Source: Macrotrachela quadricornifera (taxonomy: Eukaryota > Rotifera > Eurotatoria > Philodinida > Philodinidae). Taken from it: DNA of 64,000 bases. Within the stretch, counting starts at the first letter, position 1. Each line of letters starts with the position of its first letter. Location of the stretch: the NCBI GenBank assembly GCA_022393335.1, contig JAJEKB010020889.1, positions 541,936-605,935 on the forward strand, in the 5' to 3' direction. This document shows positions 33,994 to 46,010 of the stretch, one piece after another. Under the pieces are notes generated by a model. It was not told the origin of the DNA. It did not search any database and saw nothing but the letters and a program-made list of their open reading frames with translations. The translations under genes were made by a program, and so were the position numbers.

Positions 33994-34230
33994 GTAATAG
34001 ATGTATTCATCATTCGGCTTTTTAATGACCACTCTTCACTGGATACTTCATCTGTAGTCGCAGAACTTCTGAAGAATATGATTGAAAGTAATATTAAAAC
34101 TTTCAAGACCGCTGAACAGTTGCTCAGTTCCTTTATTCAAGCGATAGGTTACACTGCTCTAGCTTCATCCAGCATTGAAGAGATCATTGAAGTAGCGACA
34201 AATGCTTCAAGTATCAAACTGAATAGATAA
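33994..34230 (+). other. Coding-like stretch of unknown identity
   Basis: An open frame of 78 codons without an ATG ends at TAA 34228-34230. It reads an Ala/Ser/Ile-rich, helix-forming pattern (VVAELLKNMIESNIKTF, then SSFIQAIGYTALASSS). The downstream 34.4-34.6 kb stretch has a short similar piece (VLYNAFTYALAVDMV). This could be exons of a decayed gene for a helical-bundle protein. I do not recognise the family. Confidence 0.25.
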
Positions 34231-34878
34231 TGACCTAATCTATTCAAGTACGTAATGAATGTACTCTTTCATAGTATCAACCCAAAGAATGTCGAATGCG
34301 ACATAAATGCTCTAATGGCAGTTGGACAAAACTGAGCTATTTGAAAAAAGTCTGTTGATGAGATTTAATTCTTAATCCTGTATGGCTGAATATACGTTCA
34401 TATACTCTCCAAGATAAGTAAATGGTAGTGATTCAAGAATTCTATTTTCATGTGACCAAGAATTTAATTCAAAAACTTTGTCTGCTTCAAATTGCAGGAT
34501 TCATATGTAGACATGAAAGAGTACTTTACAACGCATTTACCTATGCTTTGGCAGTAGATATGGTTATACATGCAGGACATGGCAATACAAGTCGAATGAT
34601 TCACTGTTGATTATGTTCTTATCCTCGAGATTACGATTATCATTGCGCTGTACTAAGTATTACGATTTATTTTCCAAAAATCTTTCAAAAGCTAGCTATT
34701 AAAGAATGTGCCACATATTAAAAAACATCAATGTGCATTTAGACTCTATTTTTCATATTTTGTTAAACATAAATTATCTTCTTTTTTTCAATAAAAATGT
34801 CGATATAAAACGTGATCCGAAAATAGCTCGAAGTATATTTAAATAAAATAAATGAAATTTTCTGTGTATCACGTAAAA
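34231..34878. other. No gene supported
   Basis: It contains the short helix-like piece noted at 34.4-34.6 kb and the 3' flank of the next gene. Confidence 0.4.
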
Positions 34879-35565
34879 TTAGATTCCATTGTTTCTACAC
34901 CACTCTTTAGCACAGGATTTAACATGATTGGAGATTCCTTGTGGTTTGAATTTCCTTTCACATTGAGGACAAGTATAACAACCATGCGAGTCTCGTGAAA
35001 GTATGTCGTTCACTTTGCGTGAAGAATTTGTTGCTGCTATAGTCTGTTGAGGTTGTGGTAGATTCTGCGCTGCTGATTCTGCTGCAGATTGATGCTGTTG
35101 AATATTAACTGGATTGATAGCATTGTTAAAGAACCGTCGAATATGATCTCGACAATATATCGACAACGGAACGACAACAGTTATAAAGTAAATCATCCAT
35201 CCCATGTGATCTTGATTAGATATTTTAGACTCTTTGCTTTGAGATACAAAGCTGGGTTTACTTTTTCCGTCGTTTAGTGATTTGAAGTAGTTATATATTG
35301 ATCCAGTGACAATAGAACAAAATTTAGGGTATGGAATTCCGCCTCGAGCTCCAAATGACTGAAAAAGTGAGAATAAGTACGATATTCCATATTTAGATTG
35401 AATCCATGCAGCAATAGAATCCAATATAATACCGGTGGGACCGAATCCAAGTAACGATAATAACACCGGAACAGCATATTGCATAATAAGATAAGAAGCA
35501 GCATAGGGCAGACCAAGTTTTAAAGGCTTTTCGATAAAATATGATAAAACTGTGGATGAATTCAT
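34879..35565 (-). CDS. IFI6/IFI27-like membrane protein with C-terminal zinc finger
   Basis: About 228 residues from ATG 35565. The N-terminal half has the Gly-rich hydrophobic pattern of the interferon-inducible IFI6/IFI27 (ISG12) family: LLGFGPTGIILDSIAAWIQS, then LFSLFQSFGARGG. A second hydrophobic segment (MIYFITVVVPLSIYC) follows, then a Gln/Ala-rich linker. The C-terminus is a C2HC-like zinc finger, with C-P-Q-C, twelve residues later H, then three later C (CPQCERKFKPQGISNHVKSC). In vertebrates the family sits in mitochondrial or ER membranes and modulates apoptosis and antiviral state. A zinc finger on it is unusual. The first few residues may differ, because an acceptor-like AG lies just upstream and a 5' exon is possible. 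Confidence 0.65.
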   Translation of the reverse strand: MNSSTVLSYFIEKPLKLGLPYAASYLIMQYAVPVLLSLLGFGPTGIILDSIAAWIQSKYGISYLFSLFQSFGARGGIPYPKFCSIVTGSIYNYFKSLNDGKSKPSFVSQSKESKISNQDHMGWMIYFITVVVPLSIYCRDHIRRFFNNAINPVNIQQHQSAAESAAQNLPQPQQTIAATNSSRKVNDILSRDSHGCYTCPQCERKFKPQGISNHVKSCAKEWCRNNGI

Positions 35566-35982
35566 TGCCACTCTGCTACATCAACAAGTCTACCTATAAT
35601 AATTGAGAAAAAAAGATTTTTCAATCTCGATAGCATTGTAAAAAACCAACACTCTTTATTAGGCGTGCCCTATATACAATGTAAAACGTCACATCAGTAA
35701 AAAAAAAAGAAATATTCAAACTAAGCTATGCTGACAGTGGGTAAAAAAAAGGAAAATAATATTTTCTTCCATTCGTCAGGGAAGAAAAGAGAACAGTAAG
35801 ACTTAAATTCTATACTGCTATTACAGATCTCTTCTTCCGTCCACGATGATTGTAGTATTGGCAAACACTCGACAGTAGTAACACAACAGAAAAGAAAAAA
35901 AATTTACTTCAACCGTCGGCACTCGTCATAAGACTATAACCCGTGTAAAAAAACTCGCGAAGCAATCAGATTATAATTGATT
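35566..35982. other. Intergenic, nothing recognised
   Basis: 5' flank of the IFI6/27-like gene up to the foldback element. Confidence 0.5.
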
Positions 35983-36959
35983 ACTAACTGGTGCGTCAGA
36001 ATAAATGGCGGTCTCAGTATTTTGACAGTAGATTTTTCATCTTTGCTCCTATCGAGCTAATTTGTTTTTTAAAAGATGTGCCTGTCAATTCTCTACAATC
36101 TTGCCTATTTCAACTAATTTAATTTCAATTCGTTAGTTTATTACTGTATATGAATCAGATTACTCTAAAAAATACAACTTTCTAGCAAGACGTTCTTAGT
36201 AGGATTATGATATCTTAGAATGGCCATATCAGGGAGATATGTGATACAATAGGTTTTGTAGAGAAAAGTTTGCTCTACAAAACCGTATAATCAGTTTCTC
36301 AGATCCACTTGGATATAATGTACAAATCTTGATAGAATATTCTATAGGATGTTAATTGTAAAAAAAAAGAAAATATCAAATTTTTCAAATCAATATCGTA
36401 TAGAATGTTCTGTCGAAATTTATCATAGCATTCGCAGTGTATCTGAAAGATTGTCTGTAGAATTTTGTAGAGCGGAATGTTCTATACAAAATCTACTGTG
36501 TTATATATCTTCAAAATGCAGCCATGTTAAGGCATACTAATCAACTTTTTATGCTTATTTATCAGAAAAACTGTATTTGAGGCTTGTTTAGTGTTTTGAC
36601 TATAATATCGTCATTTCTCAATGAGATTCAAAAAGTTTTTCTATCAAATGATCAGCGAAAAAAGCTCTACAAAAAGTCTAACATGAAAGAATAGTTTTTG
36701 AAGTAGTTTGTGTATTTTTTGTCGACTTCTTACCGAACTATCTACCAAAAACTTCTTGTTAAAAACTTGTGAATTTTAAAGTAATCTGATTCATATACAG
36801 TAATAAACTAACGAATCGTAATTAAATTAGTTAAAATAGGCAAGATTGTAGAGAATTAACAGGTATATCTTTTAAAAAAATTTAGCTCGATAGGATCAAA
36901 AATAAAAAACTTACGGTCAAAATACTGAGACCGCCATTTATTCTGGCGCACCCGTTAGT
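35983..36959. mobile_element. Foldback element with about 200-bp inverted arms
   Basis: The left arm (35983 to about 36200) and right arm (about 36750 to 36959) are inverted copies with scattered mismatches. They begin ACTAAC(T/G)GGTGCG(T/C)CAG and continue through AATAAATGGCGGTCTCAGTA. The unique centre of roughly 550 bp has no coding sequence; it contains a shorter hairpin near 36245-36290 (GTTTTGTAGAG facing CTCTACAAAAC). Such structure is typical of non-autonomous foldback or long-TIR MITE elements. No convincing target duplication was fixed. Confidence 0.85.
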
Positions 36960-38122
36960 TTAGTATCATGTTCCACAAATTGTCTCGTCATGTATGTTTA
37001 CATTTTACAATATGATCTTTTCATTTTGTATTACCAATGGAGAATATATGAATACATATCTTGATGACTTCACTAACGCTGATTTAATAAATTGTTTGAT
37101 GCATATATTTTACATTTTTATTTTTATTAAAATTTTTACGTGTTTTTCTTGTTTATCAAACTGAGTATTAGATAAAACTTTGACTTCTTTGCTCATTACT
37201 AGAAATATGGAGAAAAAAAAGACTTAAAAATCATCATAAAAAAAACATATAAGAACTGTTGAAGTGTCATATTATCCTACCAGCCATATATTTTTCCAAT
37301 TGAAAGTATAACAAAATTGTACTTTTTAGAGTGCACTATCATACGAACTATACCAAAATCGAATTATTTTATTCTTTAAATTAGACTATCGAATGAAAAT
37401 GAAATTATATAATGATTATAGTGCATATAAATGTAGAATCTACCAGTTCAGTTTGGTACAAGCTTGTTAAAAACAGGTCGTCAGATTTTGATTTAAATAT
37501 CTCATTACAGACTCATCAAAATATCATCAGATTTACAATCATAATGTTATTTCATCTTGTTGCTACATTGTGAAACTCTATATACAATACCTGATTTATT
37601 CAATGAAAACAATGACTAAAAATATACCAAAACAAATGAGTAACTTTGTGAATGATTCTAAAACTCCAAAATTCAATTAAACTTTACTGAATTTACTATA
37701 AAATCATTAGTCTCCACGTATTTAACTATGCAAAGTTCTCATTGATTGATCTAGTTTCTTGCGTTTTCTTTCTCTGTGATAAGAAACTTCTTTTAAAGTT
37801 TATCTAATCAAAAAATGCTAAACAAAAAAAGGAACGATTAATCGCCAATTTTCTTGTTATAGTAAAACAACCAGTTTTTTTATTCCATTCATTGACACTT
37901 CGACTTCTAGCCATAAGAGTATGTAAACTATTTCTCTCTCTCTTCTATGTGGAGAAAATTAGGTAATAAAACACCAAATAAAATTTTATCATTTGATTGG
38001 ATTATTCACGATTATAAACATCTCATAATCAATCTTCATTCTTTTCTTATCATTGTTTCTCTTGTTATTTCAATTTATTGAAATAAAAAGAGATAAAAAG
38101 TACCATTCACTTCACCTATATA
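36960..38122. other. Gene-free stretch, promoter side of the metalloproteinase
   Basis: AT-rich, with no exon or repeat recognised. Confidence 0.45.
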
Positions 38123-41100
38123 ATGCAATTCTTCCATCCATCATTCTTTACTATACGCAAAAAGATGGTCTGGCATATGTTTCTAGTTTTTTATGTTCTT
38201 CTGTTTGTTGCTGTGATTTCTAATCCAGCTAACTCGAAATCAATCAACCTCAAATCAGCAAAAAATACAATACTTCACAGATCAATACATACTAAAGGTA
38301 ATTCAATCAAAACGAACATTGATGCGTACAAATTTCTCACTAAATTTGGCTACAATCGATGTGAACATCCTGCTGGTTCAAAGTCTGGTAAACATAATGG
38401 TCCATCCTGTCAAACAAGCTTAGAGTCAATGATTAAAGATTTTCAAATTGCTTTTTATTTACCTGTAACTAAAAAACTTGATACTGCTACGCTCAAACTA
38501 ATGAATACACCGCGATGTAGTTTATCTGATTCACCACTATCATTTATGGATAAGAGCAAGCTTTGGTAAGATTTTTCTTGATCATCTCTTTGTTTTATGC
38601 TAGTTAGAGAAGTATTGTCTTTTAGAATAGTTTTTAAAAGTCTGCTTCAAGTGTTTTTTTTAATAGATAGTTAGCTTATTGTATGATGATTTCGGGGGCA
38701 TATAAATAAAAACTATGTATTACTTCGTCAAACATATTCTTCCGTTTTATTACAACCACCTTAAATAAACATAAAAATTTAGATTATTCGGACTGTATCT
38801 TGACAGTAACATTCGATTCTAGATTTATACCAATTAAAAGTTTTGTCATAATGAGTATGAATGAATAATGATGTGTTGCAAAGTATCAGTATATTCCAAA
38901 AATTTATTAAATTCACTGTTCCTTTCTGTACAGTTGCAGAACAATTACTACCATTTCTGATCAGTAAAATTCTTTTCAAACTCATCCTGTTATAAAATAC
39001 GCCACGATTATATAATGTGCGTCATAATGTATATTTGAAGGACAAATGAAAACCAAATAGATATATACTAGCGGAGATACCCGATGAAAAGAGAATATGG
39101 TTAGAGCTTTGCATGTTCTACTCGACTTTTTCTGTTGTACATAACACGTTTTCTACAGGATTGTTCCCCGCTGTGGGTGAGCTATCTGCAACAGAAATTT
39201 TCACATCACACCTGAAAACTCTTGGAAAGGACTCTTACCGGCATGCATCAGGCATCTTTAACATGATTGTTCCTGCTATGCGTTAGGTGTGGGCCATTGG
39301 ACTCTTCTCGCCATACGTGATACCTCTTCCACAAGACTTTTTTTTGCTGTACATGAAACCTCTGCTACAGATTGTACCCAAACGTGCGTGGGGTATCTTT
39401 CACATAGCTTTTCCTATCGTGTATGGGGTATCTTTTACAGAGCTTTTCCCGCCATGCATCATGCATCTTCAATAGGACTCTTCTCATCGGGCTCAAGCGG
39501 ACATTCTCACTCGCATCCATTCTCGACACGATCACTCTCAAATTTGCATTGAACTGCGTCATTTGATTAGAAAGTGAATAAAATCACGGTCTCTTATAAC
39601 TTAGATGAAGTTTCTCGCATGCCTCCCTTTCTCACCCCGAATCACTCTGTCCACTTTCCTTAGCATTCAAGGAACTGATGCGGACAGTTCCGTGACACTA
39701 TCTCTCACGATGACTAAATACATAGCGAATAGACAAGCATTCTTCTTTATATATATAGATACGTCATCGTTGTGAGTCAAGAAAAAAAACAAATACGTTG
39801 TTTCAGTGAGTCATAGAAAACAAATTGATACACCATCGTTATGAATCAAGGAAACACTCGTATACATTTTTCTCTTATCACCTATTAGAAACCTTCAATT
39901 TTCACATTTAGACCAAAGAATCATCGATAAAAAATGATTCCATTTAGAATTATAACAAATCCCCTAAATTTCTGGAAAATTGATACAAAGTTCATTGCGA
40001 TAGGGCTTGAGTGAAATTTCACCAAGATGCACCCTCCCTACTCCTATTAATAGTGACAACACTTTCTAAACTACCTCTCAACCCAGGAAAGCATCGTGGA
40101 AACTTTGATACTGTTAGCGATTACACCACTATCTGGGTGAGATTTCATCCACCCCCACACCCCACACCCAGAACATCCTGATGATCATGCCTATCCCACA
40201 TCGACCTTCCTTAGGACCTAGAGGAGCATCATGAAAAGTTTGGTGATTGTAGCCTTTACAGGGACTAAATGCATAGCGAACAGACAGACAAACATTCTTC
40301 TCTATATATATAGATGAACTTTTCCTTGTCGTTCTAAAAGAATTTCTTTTGAAGGTCAAATAATCGTACACTCACATGGAAATTGGATTATGATCATTTC
40401 TTCTATGATTCGACTAAAACTCGTCAACAGGTTCAAGAAGCATTCAATGACTGGGGTAATTATATTGAATTAACTTTTCGTGAAGCGACTAAAGATGAAA
40501 AGGCTGACTTTAATTTGACTTTTGTTAATGGTGATCATGAAGATGGCTATCCATTTGATGGTCGTAATGGAGTTCTAGCTCATGCATTTTTTCCATGGGA
40601 TGGCTATCGCGGACATATTCATTTTGATTCAACTGAAAATGGTCTCATAAGTAAGTGAGCATTCTCATTTTTTTTGATGAATCGTGTTTTGAAATGCATA
40701 GGTATGATAACAAGGGTTTTAACTTGCGTCTAGTTGCTTCGCATGAAATTGGACATAGTCTTGGTCTGGAACATACATTTGATAAAGATTCAATTATGTA
40801 TCCATATTATCAATTAATTATGCCAAAAGATATGTTACCGAAAAAGGTTAGTTGAATATTTATTTTCCTTCTTTTTTATTTCATACACATTAAACATATA
40901 TAAAAATCTTGCGAGAATACATAAAATTATAAGTGTAACTATCTTATCTATTTGAAAACGTTCGAGTATGTCTCGACTCAATTTCATTGCATAGTCGATT
41001 ATTCTTTTATTAGGATATTCCATTTCTCTTATTTTTTTTTTCTTCCCTCTTGCTAAGGAAGGAACACTTTTTTAACAGTTTCATTTATTGACTCGCACTG

Positions 41101-42578
41101 ATAGATATCAATTTTGTTTCTAAGAATAGTTATCTTCTTCACTTTTCTTATCATGAAGCAAAATTGTTTTAGTCTTGATCAGTGAAAAAATTCTGACGAC
41201 CGAACAGAAACTTATACTGTCTTATTTTTGAACGAATCAAACATTTTTATTCTGAGTTCTGAAAACGCTGAGTAAGGAAAAGTTAAAAACTTTAAAATTG
41301 AAAATCCTAAAAGATGAAGATGTCATAAATTAATGAACCAAACAATAGAAAAAAGTCAAAATTATCATTCAATTTTTTGATATTCTGAATCGATTATTGT
41401 GAATTTTCAGAACAGGAAAATAAGGCACGCAGAATAATCAGTATGTAGAGAGGGGTTGATTTTGAATACGTAAAAATCATAATTTTTGACATAAATCTAC
41501 CGGTCTTTAACAAAAGATCTAACTTTAGTTGAAAAAAGCCTAAAAGTAACGACATGGATTCAAATGCTAATGCAAATAAATTTTGAAAACCTACCAACTT
41601 TGTTTTATATCAGTTAATAGTTTTAAGACGTAGAGTATTCTGAGTCTTAAAAGCATGAGTAATTATTTGTTCGAAAAATATTCAAAGTTTCAATATGAAT
41701 GAAACTTAATATAACATCTATAAATGCTTCATTTCTTAATCGATCTATTAGTCGTGATTAGTCATTAATATATAATTATGTTGTTTTTTTCTATTGTACC
41801 ATTACTAGATACTATCGTCGCATTAGAAAATGAAGGTACTTACAAAAAAATGTCCTTTCATGAATTATAAAAATAGAAGTCACGTTCTTTTCTATACATT
41901 CTTCATTAGTAATTGGATCAAATGAATACTACTAATTACTTTTTATGATCCAATTTTATATTATATTTGTAAAATGAGAGAGTCAAGTGAAAATATTAAA
42001 TATTTAAACTTCTCGAAGAAAGAGGTCAGAATACGTTATGAGAAGAAAAAATTAGTAAATTATTATTTTCATATGGCAGATATACATAACAAGTTCGATC
42101 GAATCTTATATAATTGTATCGAAATGGTCTAATGAAATTTTAGTGAGTCTTAGAATATTGAATATAAAAACAATGTGTACAAAAATATTAAAATGTAAAG
42201 AAAATTAACTAAGAAAAGCGATATAATCTTTTCGAGTTTCCTTCTCTTCCTTCTTATCTATAATCATTTGTTGATGTTTTGTCTGCACATAAAGATTTGA
42301 GAATTTTTATTCTTTATGAAAAGGCAAAGCGCTCTGATGTCTTTGCAATTTTATTTCAATTATGATTAGATTACTTCTGTCTTTTTCATATAGATAAGAT
42401 TACAGATGAAAATAATGAAATATTAAGGTTTCAATTAGGAAAACAATGTTAATAATTCATATTTTAACGATATTTTAGGATCAAGCTAATATTCAAATGT
42501 TGTATGGAAAAAAAAATCATGGATTGACAACTTCATCTCCATCTACAAGTGTTAAAACAACAACGACTATTGATGAAG
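38123..42578 (+). CDS. Matrix metalloproteinase (M10A), four exons read, 3' end open
   Basis: A secreted zinc protease. Exon 1 (38123-38565) holds a signal-peptide-like run ([15 protein letters not shown]), a peptidoglycan-binding-like prodomain and the cysteine switch PRCSLSD, which keeps the zymogen inactive. Exon 2 (40355-40654) reads [10 protein letters not shown] to [11 protein letters not shown]. Exon 3 (40702-40846) holds the zinc site [11 protein letters not shown] and the Met turn SIMYPYY. Exon 4 (42479-42578) reads [11 protein letters not shown] and a Thr/Ser-rich hinge, and ends with donor GTTAG in phase 1. Frames match at every junction; the exon 2 donor is GTGAGC at 40655. No hemopexin exon was found. 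Introns 1 and 3 are long (1.8 and 1.6 kb) for this genome and intron 1 is filled with repeats. The last exon is unknown and could be the MORN block downstream. Confidence 0.85.
39065..40315 (+). repeat. Repeat-derived sequence inside metalloproteinase intron 1
   Basis: It starts at TATATACTAGCGGAGATACCCG. It contains two related 3'-end-like segments, 39710-39762 and 40258-40313, that both read (A/C)TAAAT(A/G)CATAGCGAA(T/C)AGACA and finish in ATTCTTCT(T/C)TATATATATAGAT. These look like two copies, or two halves, of a non-autonomous repeat family with conserved ends. Confidence 0.6.
39150..39500 (+). repeat. Degenerate tandem repeat, period about 35 bp
   Basis: Units such as GGGGTATCTTTCACATAGC and GGGGTATCTTTTACAGAGC recur about every 35 bp with drift. 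Open frames over it are by-products of the repeat. Confidence 0.6.
40847..42478 (+). other. Metalloproteinase intron 3
   Basis: 1.63 kb bounded by GTTAGT and TTTTAG in the correct phase. No gene or clear repeat is seen within it. Confidence 0.6.
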
Positions 42579-44778
42579 GTTAGAGAATAACAACAATTAG
42601 AAAAATGATTTCTAACTTAGTCATTCTATCTATTCTATGTTGCAAAAAATAGTGCATTGACACAAGCAACTAAAAATCTGTGGTTCGAACCGCAGAAAAG
42701 TATAGATATTAACAGATATCAAAGTGCATAAAATACAAGAGTTTCAAAATAGGATTGAATAATTAACAAATGTTTAACTTTATCTTGAATAATGGTCATC
42801 TAAGATTAAGTTTTTAACTGTTACAATCAAAATGTCTGAAATATAGGGAAAACGAATATTTTTTTGTCTTTTGTTGATTACTATCAAAATATTTGTGTTA
42901 TCTCTAAGACCTATGTTTCAGCTCTTCAATTTAGTTTTAAAGATTTTTTAAGTTTATTCTAATCTAAAATATTTCTTTTTATTTTAAACTAGTTGTAATT
43001 TGTAGAGTTTGTTATAAATCATTGTGAAAATATTTCAAATTGATGATATATTTAGTTACAACGATATTTATTATACAATATTTATACAGTGGTGTCTTCA
43101 TTGTGATTGAAATGAAATCTTTCTTAGCTACATTCAAATCCATAATCCTTGCTTATCCATACTATAATATTAATCTCTCTTAGAGCAAAAAGTCTTCTCT
43201 CGTTGAAAACTAGTATTCTCTGCAGATTACGAAGACTCCATTAAATTCAAAAACATATTTTATATAACAACTCATAAACTCTTCAGATGAAATTATTTTT
43301 GACTAAAATTTTTTAAAAAAAAGTATATTTTCTCTATATATGTTCATTAAACAAACCTTTGAGAATTATTTTTGAAAATATCATCGTTTTAAGTCTTAAA
43401 AATAGTGCGGATCGATACGATTTGTTGGATCTCTTTACTGTACAAATTCCTTTACCATTTAGACACCTGTTTCTCAATCATAGTAATTGAGCTGAAATAA
43501 TGCATCTTCTATCTATCTTAATGATCTTCGTTATGGCATTGCAACTGATTATGATTTTTTTATTTGCTTCCTTTTCTTCTTGACTAGTTTTTCGATCTCT
43601 CTTTATACTACTGATTTCTTACTTTCAAATTCAAAGACTATCTATAATTCGCCTGGAACAACTCAACGTTGTCGGTTAACAATAGGGAGTACAAGAGAGA
43701 GAGAATAAAGAGAAATCGCTGTATGATTTATCATTTTTTCCACTATGGTAATGATAAAAAATTAGGCTGTTCAGGACAAATTACAGAAGATCTTTGAAAA
43801 TTTTTGATCGGCATGGATAACATTATCTTTTGCTTTTGCAATACCAGAGAAAATGATGATCCAAATAACAGTTATCCCTATGGACAAGCATACAGTCATT
43901 TTCGGGGTTAAGACTCTGACTACACTCAAGGGGTTAGATTTATCAATCCTGTAATCAACCAAAAATTAAAAAAAACTCTATTTCATTTCACCTTCATTGT
44001 TTACATATGCAATCGTATAGAAAAGGGAGCACAAATGATGAATACTGTGTGTGAGTTAGAAACGCGACATATCATTTGAGGAATAAAAACAAATCATTGT
44101 TGTATTTTTTCTTGCAAAATCTCGTTTTAAAATGCGTTGCTGAGAATTTGAGCGCATTCAACTTGGGCAATTTTATCAAACACTCAGTTATTTACACTCT
44201 TTTCAATGATGCAAACTTCCTCGATTTGGCATGAGATCAAAAATTTTGAATGCATTAATACATATCCAAGATGTGCCTTGAGGAGTTATCGCGATGGAGA
44301 TAAGTTATATATTCATTCTATAATGTCGACGAAGAAATCAATATATGTAATCTTCTAAGTTAAAAGCAAATACTGTGGATAGAACACTATACAAGTCACA
44401 CAGCAAGATCTCTCTTAACAATTTATTACATTATCCTTATCATTCACGACACAAATAGTTCATTTTTATATGGCGTGAATATGCTCATTACAACCGTGTA
44501 TCTGCAGAAAATTATAAGATACAGACTAAAACCCACTACAGAGAGAGTAAACATACGTTTAAAACTCCCCTTGTTCCTATCTTGTTAGACAAAAATCCTC
44601 CCTTTACATATGTCATTCGGTCAATGCAACTTTTGTTGTCTCATTTTTCTCACTATCAAAAAAAAGATAAACAATCATTCAGTTTAATAAATCAACATTT
44701 TCTGTCGGGTATAATGCTCATTCGATTTTCGTGATTTTCAACCTTTTATCTCAGTTGTATTCTTCTTCTTCTTCTTAG
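42579..44778. other. Gene-free 2.2 kb, possibly an intron
   Basis: It lies between the last readable metalloproteinase exon and the MORN block. A GGTTCGAACC box near 42690 is not part of a foldable tRNA. No hemopexin or other domain exon is recognised. Confidence 0.4.
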
Positions 44779-46010
44779 ATAATCGGTTATATGTATTTGA
44801 GTTGCACCTTTCAGCTCGTAAGGATGCATTAAGAAGAATTTAATTTTTTATAATAGATCAAGTCGTCTTCCAATATCCCAATGGAGACAAGTATGTGGGG
44901 CAAGTCAAGGAGAAGAAAAGACATGGGCAAGGTAAGTATTATTATGCCAATGGTAACAAATACGTAGGCGATTGGATGTACGGTGAGAGAACAGGTAAAG
45001 GTGTTATGACTTGGGCTGATGGCGATATTTACACAGGTAACTGGGTGGACAACAATAGAATGGGTCATGGTGTGATGACGTGGGTTAAAGGTGACATATA
45101 CATAGGTGATTGGCTTAACGATAGCAGAACAGGTCATGGTGTGTACATTTGGGGACAACGCACAAAATGGGCGGGCGAAAAATATGAGGGACAATTCAAA
45201 GACAATACTATGCACGGCCAAGGGACATACTACTTTGCCAATGGTAACAAATATGTAGGTGATTTTGTCAATGATAACAGAACTGGTGAAGGCATATTTA
45301 CCTGGCCCGATGGCGATAAATATGAGGGACAATTCAAAGACGAGAACAAGCACGGTCGAGGAACATACTACTTTGCTAATGGTAATAAATATGTAGGCGA
45401 CTGGTTGTACGATGAGAGAACAGGTAAAGGTGTCATGACTTGGGCTGATGGCGCTAATTACACAGGTGACTGGGTAGACAACAATAGGATGGGTCATGGT
45501 GTGATGACTTGGGTTAAAGGTGACATATACATAGGTGATTGGCTTAACGATAGCAGAACAGGTCATGGTGTGTACATTTGGGGACAACGCACAAAATGGG
45601 CGGGCGAAAAATATGAGGGACAATTCAAAAACAACACTATGCACGGTCGAGGGACATACCACTTTGCCAATGGTAACAAATATGTAGGCGACTGGATGTA
45701 CGATGAGAGAACAGGTAAAGGTGTTATGACTTGGGCTGATGGCGCTAATTACACAGGTGACTGGGTAGACAACAATAGGATGGGTCATGGTGTGATGACT
45801 TGGGTTAAAGGTGACATATACATAGGTGATTGGCTCAATGACAGCAGGGCAGGTCATGGTGTGCTCATTTGGGGATCACGCACAGAATGGGCGGGCGAAA
45901 AATATGAGGGACAATTCAAAGACGGGAAGAAGCATGGACGAGGCACATACTACTATGCCAATAGTAGCAAATACGTAGGTGACTGGATCTATGATAATAG
46001 AGCCAGTTAG
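44779..46010 (+). CDS. MORN-repeat protein (or MORN part of the upstream gene)
   Basis: A run of about 15 MORN repeats (Y-x-G-x-W/F, about 23 residues each: KYVGDWMYGERTGKGVMTWA, then DIYTGNWVDNNRMGHGVMTW) spans 44857-46010. MORN repeats bind phospholipids or scaffold proteins at membranes. Three long units are nearly identical at the DNA level (about 345 bp apart, for example 45003-45190, 45425-45610 and 45720-45900), so the array expanded recently. There is no ATG near its start. The frame opens at an acceptor (44855-44856). A 39-bp exon at 44779-44817, after the strong acceptor TTCTTCTTCTTCTTAG, joins in frame and phase 1. The array ends in a TAG inside what looks like a further repeat (DNRAS), so the C-terminus may be truncated. 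Confidence 0.75.

Noticed and set aside
39287..39562. Overlapping open frames on both strands inside metalloproteinase intron 1
   Set aside because: They come from the 35-bp degenerate tandem repeat.
42660..42730. GGTTCGAACC box resembling a tRNA T-arm
   Set aside because: A T-arm-like hairpin can be drawn, but no acceptor stem, D-arm or anticodon arm fits around it.
44829..45857. Long minus-strand open frame (about 340 codons) opposite the MORN block
   Set aside because: It is a mirror of the repetitive MORN coding sequence; its own repeats are just the complement, and it has no domain logic.
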